Part shown: piece by piece, positions 9,274 through 17,984 of the stretch
How the letters are laid out: each line of letters begins with the position of its first letter
Position numbering within the stretch: position 1 is the first letter of the stretch
Assembly (NCBI GenBank): GCA_021772985.1
Contig: JAJFKX010000019.1
Location: 186,001 to 250,000 of the forward strand
DNA: 64,000 nt
From: Gammaproteobacteria bacterium
Lineage (GTDB): Bacteria > Pseudomonadota > Gammaproteobacteria > Xanthomonadales > Wenzhouxiangellaceae
Direction of reading: 5' to 3'
Notes under the pieces: model-generated
Databases searched by the model: none
The model's input: the letters and a program-made list of their open reading frames with translations, nothing else
Told to the model about the DNA's origin: nothing
Position numbers and translations under genes: made by a program

Positions 9274-9585
9274 CAGATTGGTATAATCGATTACACGTGA
9301 TATGTCAGACTAATCAATCAGACTAGCATACAACAGATATTTGCGATCTAAGGCAGATTAATATGTATCAGCTGCAGCTACAACGGATACGCTTAAGCTG
9401 TTTATTGAAACCGGCAGCAATCATATCAGATACGGTATTGCTGAGATAATTTATCAGCAAAAAAAGATCCCTTCGTTTCGAAATGATTTAGCAGCAATGA
9501 ACTCAAAATGGTTTATGAGCAACGCCGCCGATCACATGGATAAAACCGGCGCAACTAAGTTAGCTGCGCCAAAGATACTAAATGG
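9274..9585. other. Intergenic segment between the two secreted paralogues
   Basis: These 312 bases hold the upstream region of paralogue A (near 9262-9330) and the terminator-like hairpin of paralogue B (9541-9570). On the plus strand a frame stays open from about 9357 to 9652 and reads like protein in places (DTLKLFIETGSNHIRYGI), but it has no start codon near its beginning and runs into paralogue B on the opposite strand. It may be a remnant or chance. No other structure was seen. Confidence 0.3.
9541..9570 (-). terminator. Terminator-like hairpin downstream of paralogue B
   Basis: Fifteen bases past the stop of the 9586-10533 gene, the minus strand reads GGCGCA, an 11-base loop, then TGCGCC, followed by GG and a short TTTTA run. 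The stem is short but GC-rich and the position fits an intrinsic terminator. Confidence 0.45.
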
Positions 9586-10533
9586 TTACTCTACAAAATC
9601 AGTAATCACAAAGCCCTGCTGTGATTGTAACCACTCCACCGTTACCTGCTGACCGGCCTCCGGGAAACCCGTTAAGTCGAACATCCCACTAGCGCCAACC
9701 AGAAACGGTACTCCAAGGGTAGTAACTGTAAATATGCCATTGGCAACTTCTATACCGTCAGCCAGCAGTCTGATTGTATGCGCGCCATTGCCAAATATCG
9801 CCCAATTAACCAGCAAACCGAAACCGTTATCTGAGTCACCACAAATTTCCATGGTATCAGCACGCGGGGTTCCATAAGCTGCTTCTACAAGTATCGTTCC
9901 ATCTATTTCAACTTGTACGACTGCGGCATCACAAACCCAACCGGATATAGTATTGATACCACTGACGTTCGCCCCATTTCCTGGGTTTTCCAGGGATGCT
10001 ACTGATGCTGTCAATGCTTCTGAAGCACCCGTAATAATTGCGGCAATGCCATCTCGGAACGAATCATTGGTACCCAAAGGTGGCGAGGTGTCACTCGTTT
10101 CTATGATTGGACAGTCATCACTGTGAATGGCTACGCTGAAAAATGTACTAGGACCAGATAACTGCGAAAACGCAAAGGTGATACGCTGGCCATTAGCCAC
10201 CGGGGCACGATTGAAATCAAACAACATCGGTACCGGTTCCCCGTTACCAGAAAAAGTATAGCTGGCCTCAGCCACACCGATAACCTCACCATCGAATGTA
10301 TTGCTACGCGCTGTCAGCTGGTAAACACCTTCACCCGGTTGACTGACGTTAAAGAAAAGGTACGCGCGGTCGAGGCTAAAGCCTGGATAAATGTCTATAT
10401 AAAACCCCCGGTTCAGGTTATCACCACCGCCAATGCCGTCGCCAAGCAAGCAATTAACCAACTCATCAGCAAATAGCTGTAATGGCGCGGCACACAAACA
10501 AACACTGATAATAATGTTGCGTATTTTTCTCAT
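9586..10533 (-). CDS. Secreted protein of unknown function, paralogue B
   Basis: This 315-residue exported protein (signal MRKIRNIIISVCLCAAP) resembles the downstream paralogue A over its whole length. Shared blocks include NRGFYIDIYPGFSLDRAYLF near the N-terminus, then ISGWVCDA, AAYGTPRADTM, CGDSDNGFGLLVNW and the end WLQSQQGFVITDFVE. The N-terminal half binds nothing that can be recognised; the C-terminal domain is the same recurring secreted module. Two cysteines near each of the conserved C positions suggest disulfides outside the cytoplasm. It lies 312 bases from paralogue A and has its own terminator-like hairpin, so the two may be transcribed separately. Confidence 0.75.
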   Translation of the reverse strand: MRKIRNIIISVCLCAAPLQLFADELVNCLLGDGIGGGDNLNRGFYIDIYPGFSLDRAYLFFNVSQPGEGVYQLTARSNTFDGEVIGVAEASYTFSGNGEPVPMLFDFNRAPVANGQRITFAFSQLSGPSTFFSVAIHSDDCPIIETSDTSPPLGTNDSFRDGIAAIITGASEALTASVASLENPGNGANVSGINTISGWVCDAAVVQVEIDGTILVEAAYGTPRADTMEICGDSDNGFGLLVNWAIFGNGAHTIRLLADGIEVANGIFTVTTLGVPFLVGASGMFDLTGFPEAGQQVTVEWLQSQQGFVITDFVE

Positions 10534-11033
10534 AATGACTCTCTCACCTTATTAAAATGACTATTGATCAATTCACGTTAACTCACTTTCAAAAATTATC
10601 CTTAATCGGCATTCTGTTGATATGTTTTAGCTTTTTCAGCTAGCTGATCAGCAGCTTGCCAATTTATAGCAGCATTTTGCTTTTCATAAACGTCACGACC
10701 TTCCTGATAGGCGACAAGAACCCTGATTTCATAACAATGCGTCAGCGTTTATTAATTCACGCTGACAGAAATGGACTTACCTCAAATTCTTGGATACCGT
10801 CTTTCGAGGTTCATTGCCCAGCATAAAATCGATTAATCCTTAACTTATACAATTATTGTACAAAGTAAGCAATATGCAGTTTTAGAGCATATTTAACCTA
10901 GACTAAAGTCTTATATTTAAGCCATGACTGGCTGGTCATTTACTTTTAAATTCCATGCATCGAAAAATACGCTCAGATGTTGAGCTGTTGACAAGCAAGT
11001 GTACTGCATAATACTTCCAAAACTCTAGAGGTT
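10534..11033. other. Gene-poor 500-base segment, probable decay zone
   Basis: Between paralogue B and the oxidase remnant there is no intact gene. It contains the paralogue B upstream region, the possible remnant at 10602-10748 and a clean hairpin with 8-base arms GTCAGCGT (10741-10748) and ACGCTGAC (10759-10766) around a 10-base AT-rich loop. The rest is AT-rich and shows nothing that I can name. Confidence 0.4.
10602..10748 (-). pseudogene. Possible C-terminal remnant of an unidentified gene
   Basis: On the minus strand a frame opens after a TAA at 10751-10749 and ends at TAA 10604-10602. Part of it reads GRDVYEKQNAAINWQAADQ, followed by LAEKAKTYQQNAD, which looks like the polar helical end of a protein. 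There is no ATG, GTG or TTG in the frame, so it cannot be a complete gene as it stands. It sits beside another scrap (10992-11399), which supports a zone of decayed genes. It could be a chance open frame. Confidence 0.25.
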
Positions 11034-11399
11034 TTGATTGCTGAGCAAGCGACTGGCCGCAGCGCGCCCGTCGTATTTGCCACACGCTTTGTGCAAAATT
11101 CCGGTGCGACATTGGAGTTTACCCAACACCAACCAACCTGCGTGGTTGACATCGATGGTGCTCACTCAGACCGTACTCTGGATTTTATGCAGCGCTGTTT
11201 TGACCGGTTGGAAACAGAGGGTATTAATTACACCCAGCACTGGGGCACAATTAATAATTACAACGCGGCCAACCTGAAACAACGCTATGGTGATGCTGCT
11301 GTATTGGCGTTTCGCAATGCCCGTGCACAACTGCTGCCAGATGCAACAGCCAACCGTTTATTTAGCAGCCCCTTTATAAAAAGAATAGGTTTTAGCTAA
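10992..11399 (+). pseudogene. C-terminal remnant of an FAD-linked sugar-lactone-oxidase-type enzyme
   Basis: The frame reads about 135 codons after an in-frame stop at 10989 and ends at 11399. Its end resembles the C-terminal domain of the D-arabinono-1,4-lactone oxidase / L-gulonolactone oxidase family: TCVVDIDGAHS, then NYTQHWGTINNYNAANLKQ, RYGDAAVLAF, and the closing LFSSPFIKRIGF. The HW dipeptide and the RYGD segment are typical of that domain. The FAD-binding N-terminal domain (about 200 residues) is absent upstream, where only short unrelated open frames exist. A TTG at 11034 could start a 121-residue protein, but it would lack the cofactor domain, so a truncated pseudogene is more likely. 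The end overlaps the next gene by four bases. Confidence 0.55.
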
Positions 11400-11911
11400 A
11401 AAGATCCCTGATTAATCAGCGAGTTCAACATGCTTTGATCATACCGATTGGAACCACCTGGAAACGAAATCAGACCGGTTTCATAGACATTGAAGTTACG
11501 TCGAAAACCACCAACATCCAGCTTGGCATCTATTGCATACTCAAAACCATTCCGCGGGCGGCTGAATAAATCAGCGACCAGACCCAGGCCACTCAATAAA
11601 TCGGGATTGGCATTAACGCTGAAACTGCCCTCACTAAATCCTTCAATATCCGGCAGGTCATTGGTGGCGCCAGTGAATAAACGATGCCCTTCCAGGTGCA
11701 ACGTGTAAAACACACCATTCAGATGGATTGGGCTTCTATTCGGATTAACGATATTGAGATCAATGACAAAGTTGGGAATAAAGCCTGCCGATGGTACCGC
11801 CCGTACTCCTTGAACCACGATCTCCGGATCGTCCTGCCCATAGTAACCACCGCATGCGCTTAATAGCGATGTGATGAACAAAAAGCAGATAACAATTTTT
11901 CTTCTTTTCAT
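11396..11911 (-). CDS. LEA type 2 / WHy-domain-like lipoprotein
   Basis: This 171-residue protein has a lipoprotein signal (FLFITSLLSACGG, Cys near residue 20). The rest fits a LEA type 2 (water stress and hypersensitive response, WHy) fold: PNFVIDLNIVNPNRSPIHLN is the characteristic strand pair with the NPN turn, followed by a loop with GHRLFTGATNDLPDI. Bacterial members are small envelope lipoproteins of unclear role, proposed to help in desiccation or envelope stability. GGAG lies eight bases before the ATG. It is convergent with the oxidase remnant and overlaps its end by four bases. Confidence 0.65.
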   Translation of the reverse strand: MKRRKIVICFLFITSLLSACGGYYGQDDPEIVVQGVRAVPSAGFIPNFVIDLNIVNPNRSPIHLNGVFYTLHLEGHRLFTGATNDLPDIEGFSEGSFSVNANPDLLSGLGLVADLFSRPRNGFEYAIDAKLDVGGFRRNFNVYETGLISFPGGSNRYDQSMLNSLINQGSF

Positions 11912-12258
11912 AAACTAAGCTCCAACGTAACAACGGTCCAGTGGCCAAACCAGTACTCTATCAATCTAATAGTAACGGATTCAATGAGTTCGTCAGTGCT
12001 CGTGATAAGCCGCGAATGACCGATAATGGTTAACCCTTACCAAACAATGCCGACAAATCCGTCCTCCAGGGCGCTGCTGTGCCTGGCGGCGGTGCATAGA
12101 AACGCTGAACCCGTCATTATTAGATTGATAGAATGCTAGTGTACCTTATGCCATACCTGAAACTATCAACAGTTGTTACATGGTGCCGGTAATCGCATCT
12201 ACCTATTACAGCTAATGGAACTCGCTGATGAATAATAAAGTTTTACTAATATACTTTT
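11912..12258. other. Intergenic segment carrying an inverted-repeat element
   Basis: These 347 bases between the LEA-type lipoprotein and the ankyrin gene contain the element described at 11952-12137. The remaining 120 bases toward 12258 are AT-rich and show no gene or clear terminator. Confidence 0.5.
11952..12137. mobile_element. MITE-like inverted-repeat element, 186 bp
   Basis: The left end (11952-11986) and the reverse complement of the right end (12103-12137) match at about 28 of 35 positions, including a perfect 14-base core CTATCAATCTAATA at 11958-11971 and its complement at 12118-12131. The interior has no gene. A non-coding unit of this size with long imperfect terminal inverted repeats fits a MITE. 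I could not define a target-site duplication, and no second copy occurs in this window. A very long-armed regulatory hairpin is the alternative. Confidence 0.5.
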
Positions 12259-13707
12259 TCAGCTACCCAGCAAACTCAGGATTTGCTGGTTATTGCGCTG
12301 TTGTGCAATGTCGATAACACGGTTACCTGTAGAAGTAACCAGATCTTTTCTCGCACCGGCCGCCAATAACAGCTCTACCAAAGATGCATCCTGATTCCAA
12401 ACCGCATAAAACAAAGCACTCCAACCATCTTTGCCTTGTTGATTCACATCAGCACCAAACCGCAACAATAATTCGGTCAAATCCGGATGACGATTATGCA
12501 CGGCCGCCATCAATGCGCTGCGCCCCTGATCGGTTAACTGAGCTGGGTCGGCACCAGACTCCAGCAATACCCGGGCAACTTCGAATTGGCCGAATATCGC
12601 AGTGATCAACAATGGCGTCCAATTGCGCAAACTGGATTCATTTGCATCTGCGCCCTGCTCAAGCAGCATGTTAACCCACTCGGCATGGTTGCCTTCAGCC
12701 AGAATCATTAAAGCCGATTGGCCATCAGCAGCGTGCCATCGTGATAATGCCTCTGCATTGGCTCTTAACCACTGCAGGTCATTATTCGCCAGTGCAACAT
12801 GAAATGTGCTGGCGAATATTTGCTGTTGTTCACTGATCTTTAATTCCGGGTCATCTATGCCATTTCGATCAGTCAAGGGATACCTGATTGATGGTGCCTC
12901 AGCATCATCAGCACCTATTGTTCTGTCAGCAGATTCCGCATACCCTGCCTGATCATTGTATTGCTGTGACAGCTCTGTATCAGACAACTGCTTAAACCAC
13001 TCAGATTCAACATGATAATCCCAAATTTCGGAAGTCCCTGTTGATTCAAATAAACCCGCCTGATTTTCAGCCATACCTGTCTGCCCAGGTTCATTGGCTA
13101 CTTTTTGATCAACTGGTGTACCGGGATTAAACCATTCGGTTGTCCTCAGCCATGACCAACCCCCGATAACAGCCAAAACCAGTAACCCGATCATTAACCA
13201 TAACGCCCTGGTGGGTTTGTGTTTTGGCCCATCGTGGGTGCCGTCATGGATAAAAATATCTACCTTGCTCCCAGCTATCTTCAGGGCCTGCTTTACCAGC
13301 CTGTGGTCAAGCAATTGCTGGTCTACCGCCACAATCGCAAATAACGACTTTGTTGATTTTTTACTTGTAACCGCCCATTGAATTAGCCTGCATAATATTT
13401 CCTTGCTGTCGGGCGCAAGCAAACGCAATACCAGTAAATGCCGCTGCTTTAGCTGACTCAGACTGACGTTCCAGTCAAGCATATCGGGCACTTTATCCAA
13501 GCCGTCAGAAATTTCATTTTGCTGCTCAAATGCTTGCCGCAATTTTTGCAAATACTGGTGCCAATCATTGGATTTCAGTTGCAGCAATATCGGCAATCCA
13601 GAAAAATGGACTTTACGCCGATATTTAATCCGCACATAGTCAAGCAATTGCCCAGCATGGTGCATATCACTGACCGGAACGATGGTTAAATTGGCAACTT
13701 GCGGCAT
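12259..13707 (-). CDS. Single-pass membrane protein with C-terminal ankyrin repeats
   Basis: This 482-residue protein has three parts. The first 165 residues are a cytoplasmic domain without a family that I recognise, with several helical stretches. A single membrane helix follows near residues 170-187 (LWLMIGLLVLAVIGGWSW). After an acidic linker, the C-terminal 190 residues hold four to five ankyrin repeats, for example GQSALMILAEGNHAEWVNML, WTPLLITAIFGQFEVARVLL and GWSALFYAVWNQDASLVELL. Ankyrin repeats bind proteins. If the N-terminus is inside, the repeats face the periplasm. The OmpA-like lipoprotein gene lies directly upstream on the same strand with a 40-base gap, so the two may act together at the envelope. 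Confidence 0.7.
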   Translation of the reverse strand: MPQVANLTIVPVSDMHHAGQLLDYVRIKYRRKVHFSGLPILLQLKSNDWHQYLQKLRQAFEQQNEISDGLDKVPDMLDWNVSLSQLKQRHLLVLRLLAPDSKEILCRLIQWAVTSKKSTKSLFAIVAVDQQLLDHRLVKQALKIAGSKVDIFIHDGTHDGPKHKPTRALWLMIGLLVLAVIGGWSWLRTTEWFNPGTPVDQKVANEPGQTGMAENQAGLFESTGTSEIWDYHVESEWFKQLSDTELSQQYNDQAGYAESADRTIGADDAEAPSIRYPLTDRNGIDDPELKISEQQQIFASTFHVALANNDLQWLRANAEALSRWHAADGQSALMILAEGNHAEWVNMLLEQGADANESSLRNWTPLLITAIFGQFEVARVLLESGADPAQLTDQGRSALMAAVHNRHPDLTELLLRFGADVNQQGKDGWSALFYAVWNQDASLVELLLAAGARKDLVTSTGNRVIDIAQQRNNQQILSLLGS

Positions 13708-13747
13708 TTAATCACAAACCAGGTAATGTTGATGCCAGTATGCCAGA

Positions 13748-14248
13748 CTAAATATTCAGAATAACCACTTCCACTCTGCGGTTTTGTGCTCTGCCCGCTT
13801 CATCTCCGCTGCCATCGCCATTTAAATTTGCTTCAATCGGGTGTGCCTCACCCAGCCCTTTGGCCACCATTCTATCTCTCTGAATTCCACTGAAGGCAAG
13901 TATTTCCAATACATTGGTTGCACGTTCTTGAGATAATTTAATGTTGTAGTCCTGCTCACCTACATCATCGGTATGACCTTCAATGGCCAGCTGGCGAGAA
14001 CTGGTCGAAGGTCGTGTGAGTATTTCAGATACCTCTTCCAGTTTAGTGCGTGCTGGCAGCGTCAAATCAGCACTGGCGAACTCGAAATACACCATTGGCA
14101 GATATATCACCAAACCACGATCGGTTTCAGTTATGGTGAAGTCGGTGCCGGCAAACTCTTTTATCAAATCTTTATTGGTCAACGGCGCGATGCAACCAGT
14201 CAATAATATTAATCCGGTAAGCAGCAACAAAAACCTTATTGATTTCAT
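13748..14248 (-). CDS. OmpA-family peptidoglycan-binding lipoprotein
   Basis: This is a 166-residue lipoprotein (lipobox LILLTGCIAP, Cys near residue 19) with an OmpA C-terminal domain: VYFEFASADLTLPARTKL, then LAIEGHTDDVGEQDYNIKLS, QERATNV and AQNRRVEVVI. The conserved Asp and Arg that bind diaminopimelate in the family (TDDVG, NRRVEV) are present. It should sit in the outer membrane and hold the cell wall, like Pal or YiaD. ATG 14248 is preferred over TTG 14251, with GAGGG seven bases before it. It is followed on the same strand by the ankyrin membrane protein. Confidence 0.85.
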   Translation of the reverse strand: MKSIRFLLLLTGLILLTGCIAPLTNKDLIKEFAGTDFTITETDRGLVIYLPMVYFEFASADLTLPARTKLEEVSEILTRPSTSSRQLAIEGHTDDVGEQDYNIKLSQERATNVLEILAFSGIQRDRMVAKGLGEAHPIEANLNGDGSGDEAGRAQNRRVEVVILNI

Positions 14249-14340
14249 CAATTTTCCCTCACAAATGATGAAATCAGACTATCACCAATTCTGGCCGAAA
14301 AAGATCAAAAGTTGTTACATGAGCATGATAAAACTATCAA

Positions 14341-14366
14341 TATTCAGCTAATCCAAAAGCTGAATA
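14341..14366 (-). terminator. Hairpin overlapping the stop codon of the E1 gene
   Basis: TATTCAGCT (14341-14349) pairs with AGCTGAATA (14358-14366) around an eight-base loop. On the minus strand the stem contains the TAG stop of the E1 gene and is followed by ATTGATAGTTTTATC, which is moderately T-rich. A terminator is likely but the T-run is interrupted. Confidence 0.4.
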
Positions 14367-16591
14367 GCTGCATTCAAAACATCATCCTTGACCGGCAACA
14401 CCAGGTTGGCTGCAGCACCCAGAGGAATATAACTGTCTAACCCGGCAATGCGTTTGATTGGCTTGCCTGCTAAACCATGGCGTTGAAGCGCAGCAATTAC
14501 CCCCTCTCCAACACCACCACTGTTACGGCCTTCATCCAGAATAATTATATTCTTGCAGGCTGCTGCATGTTCTGCAATTTGCAACTCATTCAATGGCAGC
14601 AGCCAGCGTAAATCCAATACTCTGATCTGTCGTTTGTGTTCATCCAGCAATTGCTGGGCAACCTGCAGGGACATCGGCACTCCGTTGCCATAAGTAATAA
14701 TCAGCAAATCAGTGGCATCCGGGAAATACACCCTACCCTGACCAAGTGCAATGTGTTTGCCGGGTTCTGGATAAGCAAAACACCATCCGCTATCACCTTC
14801 CTGATACAAGTCCTTGGTCATATATAAGGCAATTGGTTCCAGAAATGCAGAAACCCTTCCATCGACTTTGGCCAATGCCATTAAAGTACGCAACATCAGC
14901 ACCGCATCGTCACCACGCGATGGACACGCAATCACCAGACCTGGAATGTCCCGCAGCGCAGTAATAGAGTTGTCATTATGGAAATGCCCGCCAAAACCTT
15001 TTTGATAACCCAATGAGGCAATTCGCATCACCATCGGGTTGCGGAACTGATTATTAGAGAAAAACTGCAGTGAACAGGCTTCCCCGCGAATCTGATCACA
15101 GGCATTGTGAAAATAAGCCAGATACTGGATTTCCGGAATCGGCAGATAACCTAACGCGGCATAACCCTGCGCAAGCCCCAGAATGCTTTGCTCATCCAAT
15201 AATGTATTGAACACCCGCGCACCACCGAAGCGCTTAAACAGACCCTTGGTTACGGTATACACTCCACCTTTTTGAGCCACATCTTCACCGAACACCAGAC
15301 TTTGATCGTATTGCGCCAGCAAATCCATCAATGCCCAATTGATCAATACTGCCAAGTGTTTGCGAGGTCTTTTTTCCGGCAGGCGCTGATCAAATACATG
15401 CAAACGGGTTTGTTCATCAGCACGCTGCTGTGCAATATGAATTACCCGGTCTGGATGCCACGGAGCCAATGGCGCCATCACCTGTTCAGCGTCTTCCAAA
15501 CGGGGTTCATTGTCCGCTTTATCAGCTTCATTCAGACAGCGCTGATGCATGGCGCTGTAACGGTCCAGTATCTGTTGAGGTTTCAATAACCCACGCACCA
15601 CCAGCAGTTCCGCAGTACGCAGTATCGGATCCATGGCTTCTGCAGCTTCGAGCTCTGCTGGCCTGCGATAGTCAACTTCAAAATCAGTACCGGCATGCCC
15701 CATCAACCGGGTTGTGCGCAGGTGCAAAAACACCGGTTTACGGCAGTTTCGACAATGCTCGATCGCCGCCATTACCTGATCGTACCCTGCTGCCAGATCG
15801 AGACCATCAGCAGCTACATAATGCAGCCCGTGCCGGTTGGAATAATTGCTGGCAACCCAGCCCTGCGGGCTTTTCACTGAAATTCCCAGGCCATTGTCTT
15901 CACATACAAATACAATCGGCACCGGCAAACCCTGGTGGGTAGCCCATTGCGCCATATTGAATGCACCCTGGGCAGTTGAATGATTGGTGCTGGCATCACC
16001 AAAGCTGCATAAAACAATACTGTCTTCAGGGATTTCCAAGCTATGACCGACCCGTTTGGCATGTGCTATTGCAAGTGCCGCACCTACTGCTTTGGGCAAA
16101 TGGCTGGCAATCGTGCTGGTTTGCGGTTGCACCCACAATGGTTTGCTGCCCCATACCTTATGCCGGCCACCGGAAGAAGGATCATTGCGACTGGCAGCAA
16201 ACGATAAAGCCGTATCACGAATAAAATCCACCCCACCCAGCATCGAGCGGGCGGCCATAAAGCCACCACCGCGGTAATGCAGGTATGCCGGATCAGTCGT
16301 TCGGCTTAAATAACCCAGTAAGGCATTGCCTTCATGGCCGGAACTACCAATGGTGTAAAACACTTTGTTTTCCAGCCGCTTAATTCGGGCCATCAAATCC
16401 ATTTGTCGGGATTGCAACTGGCAGTCAAACAGGCTTAACAATGACTGATCATCCAGGCCGGATTCAGGCGATGGCTTTATTACTGCACGCTCAAGTGCTT
16501 GCACATGGGTAATAAAATTCTGATCGACAACCTCAGCCCGATTGATGTTTTTGCTGATGGATCCCGGTGCCGAAGCAGCTGCCATAGGCAT
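14348..16591 (-). CDS. Fused alpha-beta E1 component of a 2-oxoacid (branched-chain type) dehydrogenase
   Basis: This 747-residue protein joins the alpha and beta E1 subunits in one chain. E1 is the thiamine-diphosphate enzyme that decarboxylates a 2-oxoacid and passes the acyl group to the lipoyl E2. The alpha half (about 45-380) has the TPP motif from FGDASTNHSTAQ (residue 198 on) to CEDNGLGIS. The beta half (from about 400) has LVFGEDVAQKGGVYTVTKGL, FNTLLDEQSILGLAQGYAAL and HNDNSITALRDIPG. Similarity is to 2-oxoisovalerate-type E1. Fused forms are known in several bacteria. No E2 or E3 gene is adjacent; gcdH lies directly upstream on the same strand. AAGGA precedes the ATG. Confidence 0.85.
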   Translation of the reverse strand: MPMAAASAPGSISKNINRAEVVDQNFITHVQALERAVIKPSPESGLDDQSLLSLFDCQLQSRQMDLMARIKRLENKVFYTIGSSGHEGNALLGYLSRTTDPAYLHYRGGGFMAARSMLGGVDFIRDTALSFAASRNDPSSGGRHKVWGSKPLWVQPQTSTIASHLPKAVGAALAIAHAKRVGHSLEIPEDSIVLCSFGDASTNHSTAQGAFNMAQWATHQGLPVPIVFVCEDNGLGISVKSPQGWVASNYSNRHGLHYVAADGLDLAAGYDQVMAAIEHCRNCRKPVFLHLRTTRLMGHAGTDFEVDYRRPAELEAAEAMDPILRTAELLVVRGLLKPQQILDRYSAMHQRCLNEADKADNEPRLEDAEQVMAPLAPWHPDRVIHIAQQRADEQTRLHVFDQRLPEKRPRKHLAVLINWALMDLLAQYDQSLVFGEDVAQKGGVYTVTKGLFKRFGGARVFNTLLDEQSILGLAQGYAALGYLPIPEIQYLAYFHNACDQIRGEACSLQFFSNNQFRNPMVMRIASLGYQKGFGGHFHNDNSITALRDIPGLVIACPSRGDDAVLMLRTLMALAKVDGRVSAFLEPIALYMTKDLYQEGDSGWCFAYPEPGKHIALGQGRVYFPDATDLLIITYGNGVPMSLQVAQQLLDEHKRQIRVLDLRWLLPLNELQIAEHAAACKNIIILDEGRNSGGVGEGVIAALQRHGLAGKPIKRIAGLDSYIPLGAAANLVLPVKDDVLNAAIQLLD

Positions 16592-16638
16592 GGTGTTATT
16601 CCTTGATGGTTACTTTGTTTTTTGTTGTTGCTTCAAAT

Positions 16639-17802
16639 CTAAAAAGCGTTATGACCGGTCAACTCACGGCCCACTATCAGCTGATGCACGGTTTCAGTAC
16701 CTTCGTAGGTAATCACGCTTTCCAGGTTCAACATATGCCTTATGGGTACATATTCCAGGGTAATCCCACTACCACCCAGCAAATCGCGGGCATCGCGGGC
16801 AATATCCAGTGCCAGCCGCACGTTATTCCATTTCGCCAGACTGACCTGGGTAGGCCGCATGGTCCCTGCATCTTTCATCCGGCCGAGTTGCAATGCCAGC
16901 AATTGTCCGGTGGTAATTCGACGAGCCATTTCCGCCAGCCGTATTTGGACTGTTTGGGTGGCCGCCAATGGCCTTTGAAAAAGTTTGCGATCAGCCACAT
17001 AATCTAGTACTTCGGTAAAGCAGGCTATCGCTGAGCCGATCGGCCCCCAACTGATACCGTAGCGCGCTTGTGTCAGACAACCCAATGGCCCTTTCAGACC
17101 AATTACATTGGGCAGCCGGCTGCTATCCGGTACGCGGACATTATCAAAATACAATTCCGAAGTAACAGAGGCCCGCAACGACATCTTAGCGTGGATATCG
17201 CGCGCTTCAAAACCCGGCATACCCTTTTCCAGTATAAAGCCGCGAACACCATCATCAGAATGCGCCCAGACTATCGCAATATCAGCTATGGTCCCATTGG
17301 TAATCCACATTTTGGAACCATTGATAATCCAGTCGTCACCATCTCGTTTGGCCCAGGTATTCATGTTCATCGGGTCGGAACCACCATGTGATTCGGTCAA
17401 TCCGAAACAGCCAATAACTTTGCCAGCCGCCATCTCCGGCAACCACCTTTGACGTTGTTCCTCTGATCCATACGCATAAATTGGATACATGCACAAACTG
17501 GACTGGACTGACACAAAACTGCGGATACCACTGTCGCAACGTTCAAGCTCCTGACAAATCAAACCATATGCAACCGAGTTCAAACCAGCGCACCCATAAC
17601 CATCTATGGAACTCCCCAACAAACCCAGCTCTGCAAACTCAGGGATCAACTCATTAGGAAAGCGGCCTTCATCAAAGCATTCAGCAATGATCGGCATGGC
17701 TTTCTCATCAACAAAGCGGGCGACAGTATCCTGAATCAAGCACTCGTCTTCGCTCAACAGGCTGCGGATATCGTAAAGATCAGTGGGGTTTAACTGGCTC
17801 AT
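16639..17802 (-). CDS. gcdH: Glutaryl-CoA dehydrogenase
   Basis: This is an FAD-dependent acyl-CoA dehydrogenase of 387 residues. GCDH oxidises and decarboxylates glutaryl-CoA to crotonyl-CoA in lysine and tryptophan breakdown. Features specific to GCDH are CDSGIRSFVSVQSSL, whose Arg and Ser contact the substrate carboxylate, and the catalytic Glu367 in TYEGTETVHQL. Flavin contacts appear in CFGLTESHGGSDP and WITNGTIADIAIVW. It lies 47 bases upstream of the fused E1 on the same strand, so the two may be co-transcribed. With amaB at 2.9 kb, it suggests a lysine route via 2-aminoadipate and glutarate derivatives. The ribosome-binding site before the ATG is weak. Confidence 0.92.
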   Translation of the reverse strand: MSQLNPTDLYDIRSLLSEDECLIQDTVARFVDEKAMPIIAECFDEGRFPNELIPEFAELGLLGSSIDGYGCAGLNSVAYGLICQELERCDSGIRSFVSVQSSLCMYPIYAYGSEEQRQRWLPEMAAGKVIGCFGLTESHGGSDPMNMNTWAKRDGDDWIINGSKMWITNGTIADIAIVWAHSDDGVRGFILEKGMPGFEARDIHAKMSLRASVTSELYFDNVRVPDSSRLPNVIGLKGPLGCLTQARYGISWGPIGSAIACFTEVLDYVADRKLFQRPLAATQTVQIRLAEMARRITTGQLLALQLGRMKDAGTMRPTQVSLAKWNNVRLALDIARDARDLLGGSGITLEYVPIRHMLNLESVITYEGTETVHQLIVGRELTGHNAF

Positions 17803-17984
17803 AATGACGGTAGGCTACGCTTTAAACTAAACCGGTTATTGTAGGCATTTCCAAGCTGCCAGTCACCTAAGACTGTAACAAAACAGTTTATCGCTTAATT
17901 TTCTGGCCAGTTAAATCAGGTATACGGCAAGACCGTTTGAATCCTTGCGCACCGTGATAACACCAAAGTGCTAATGATGAAGCT

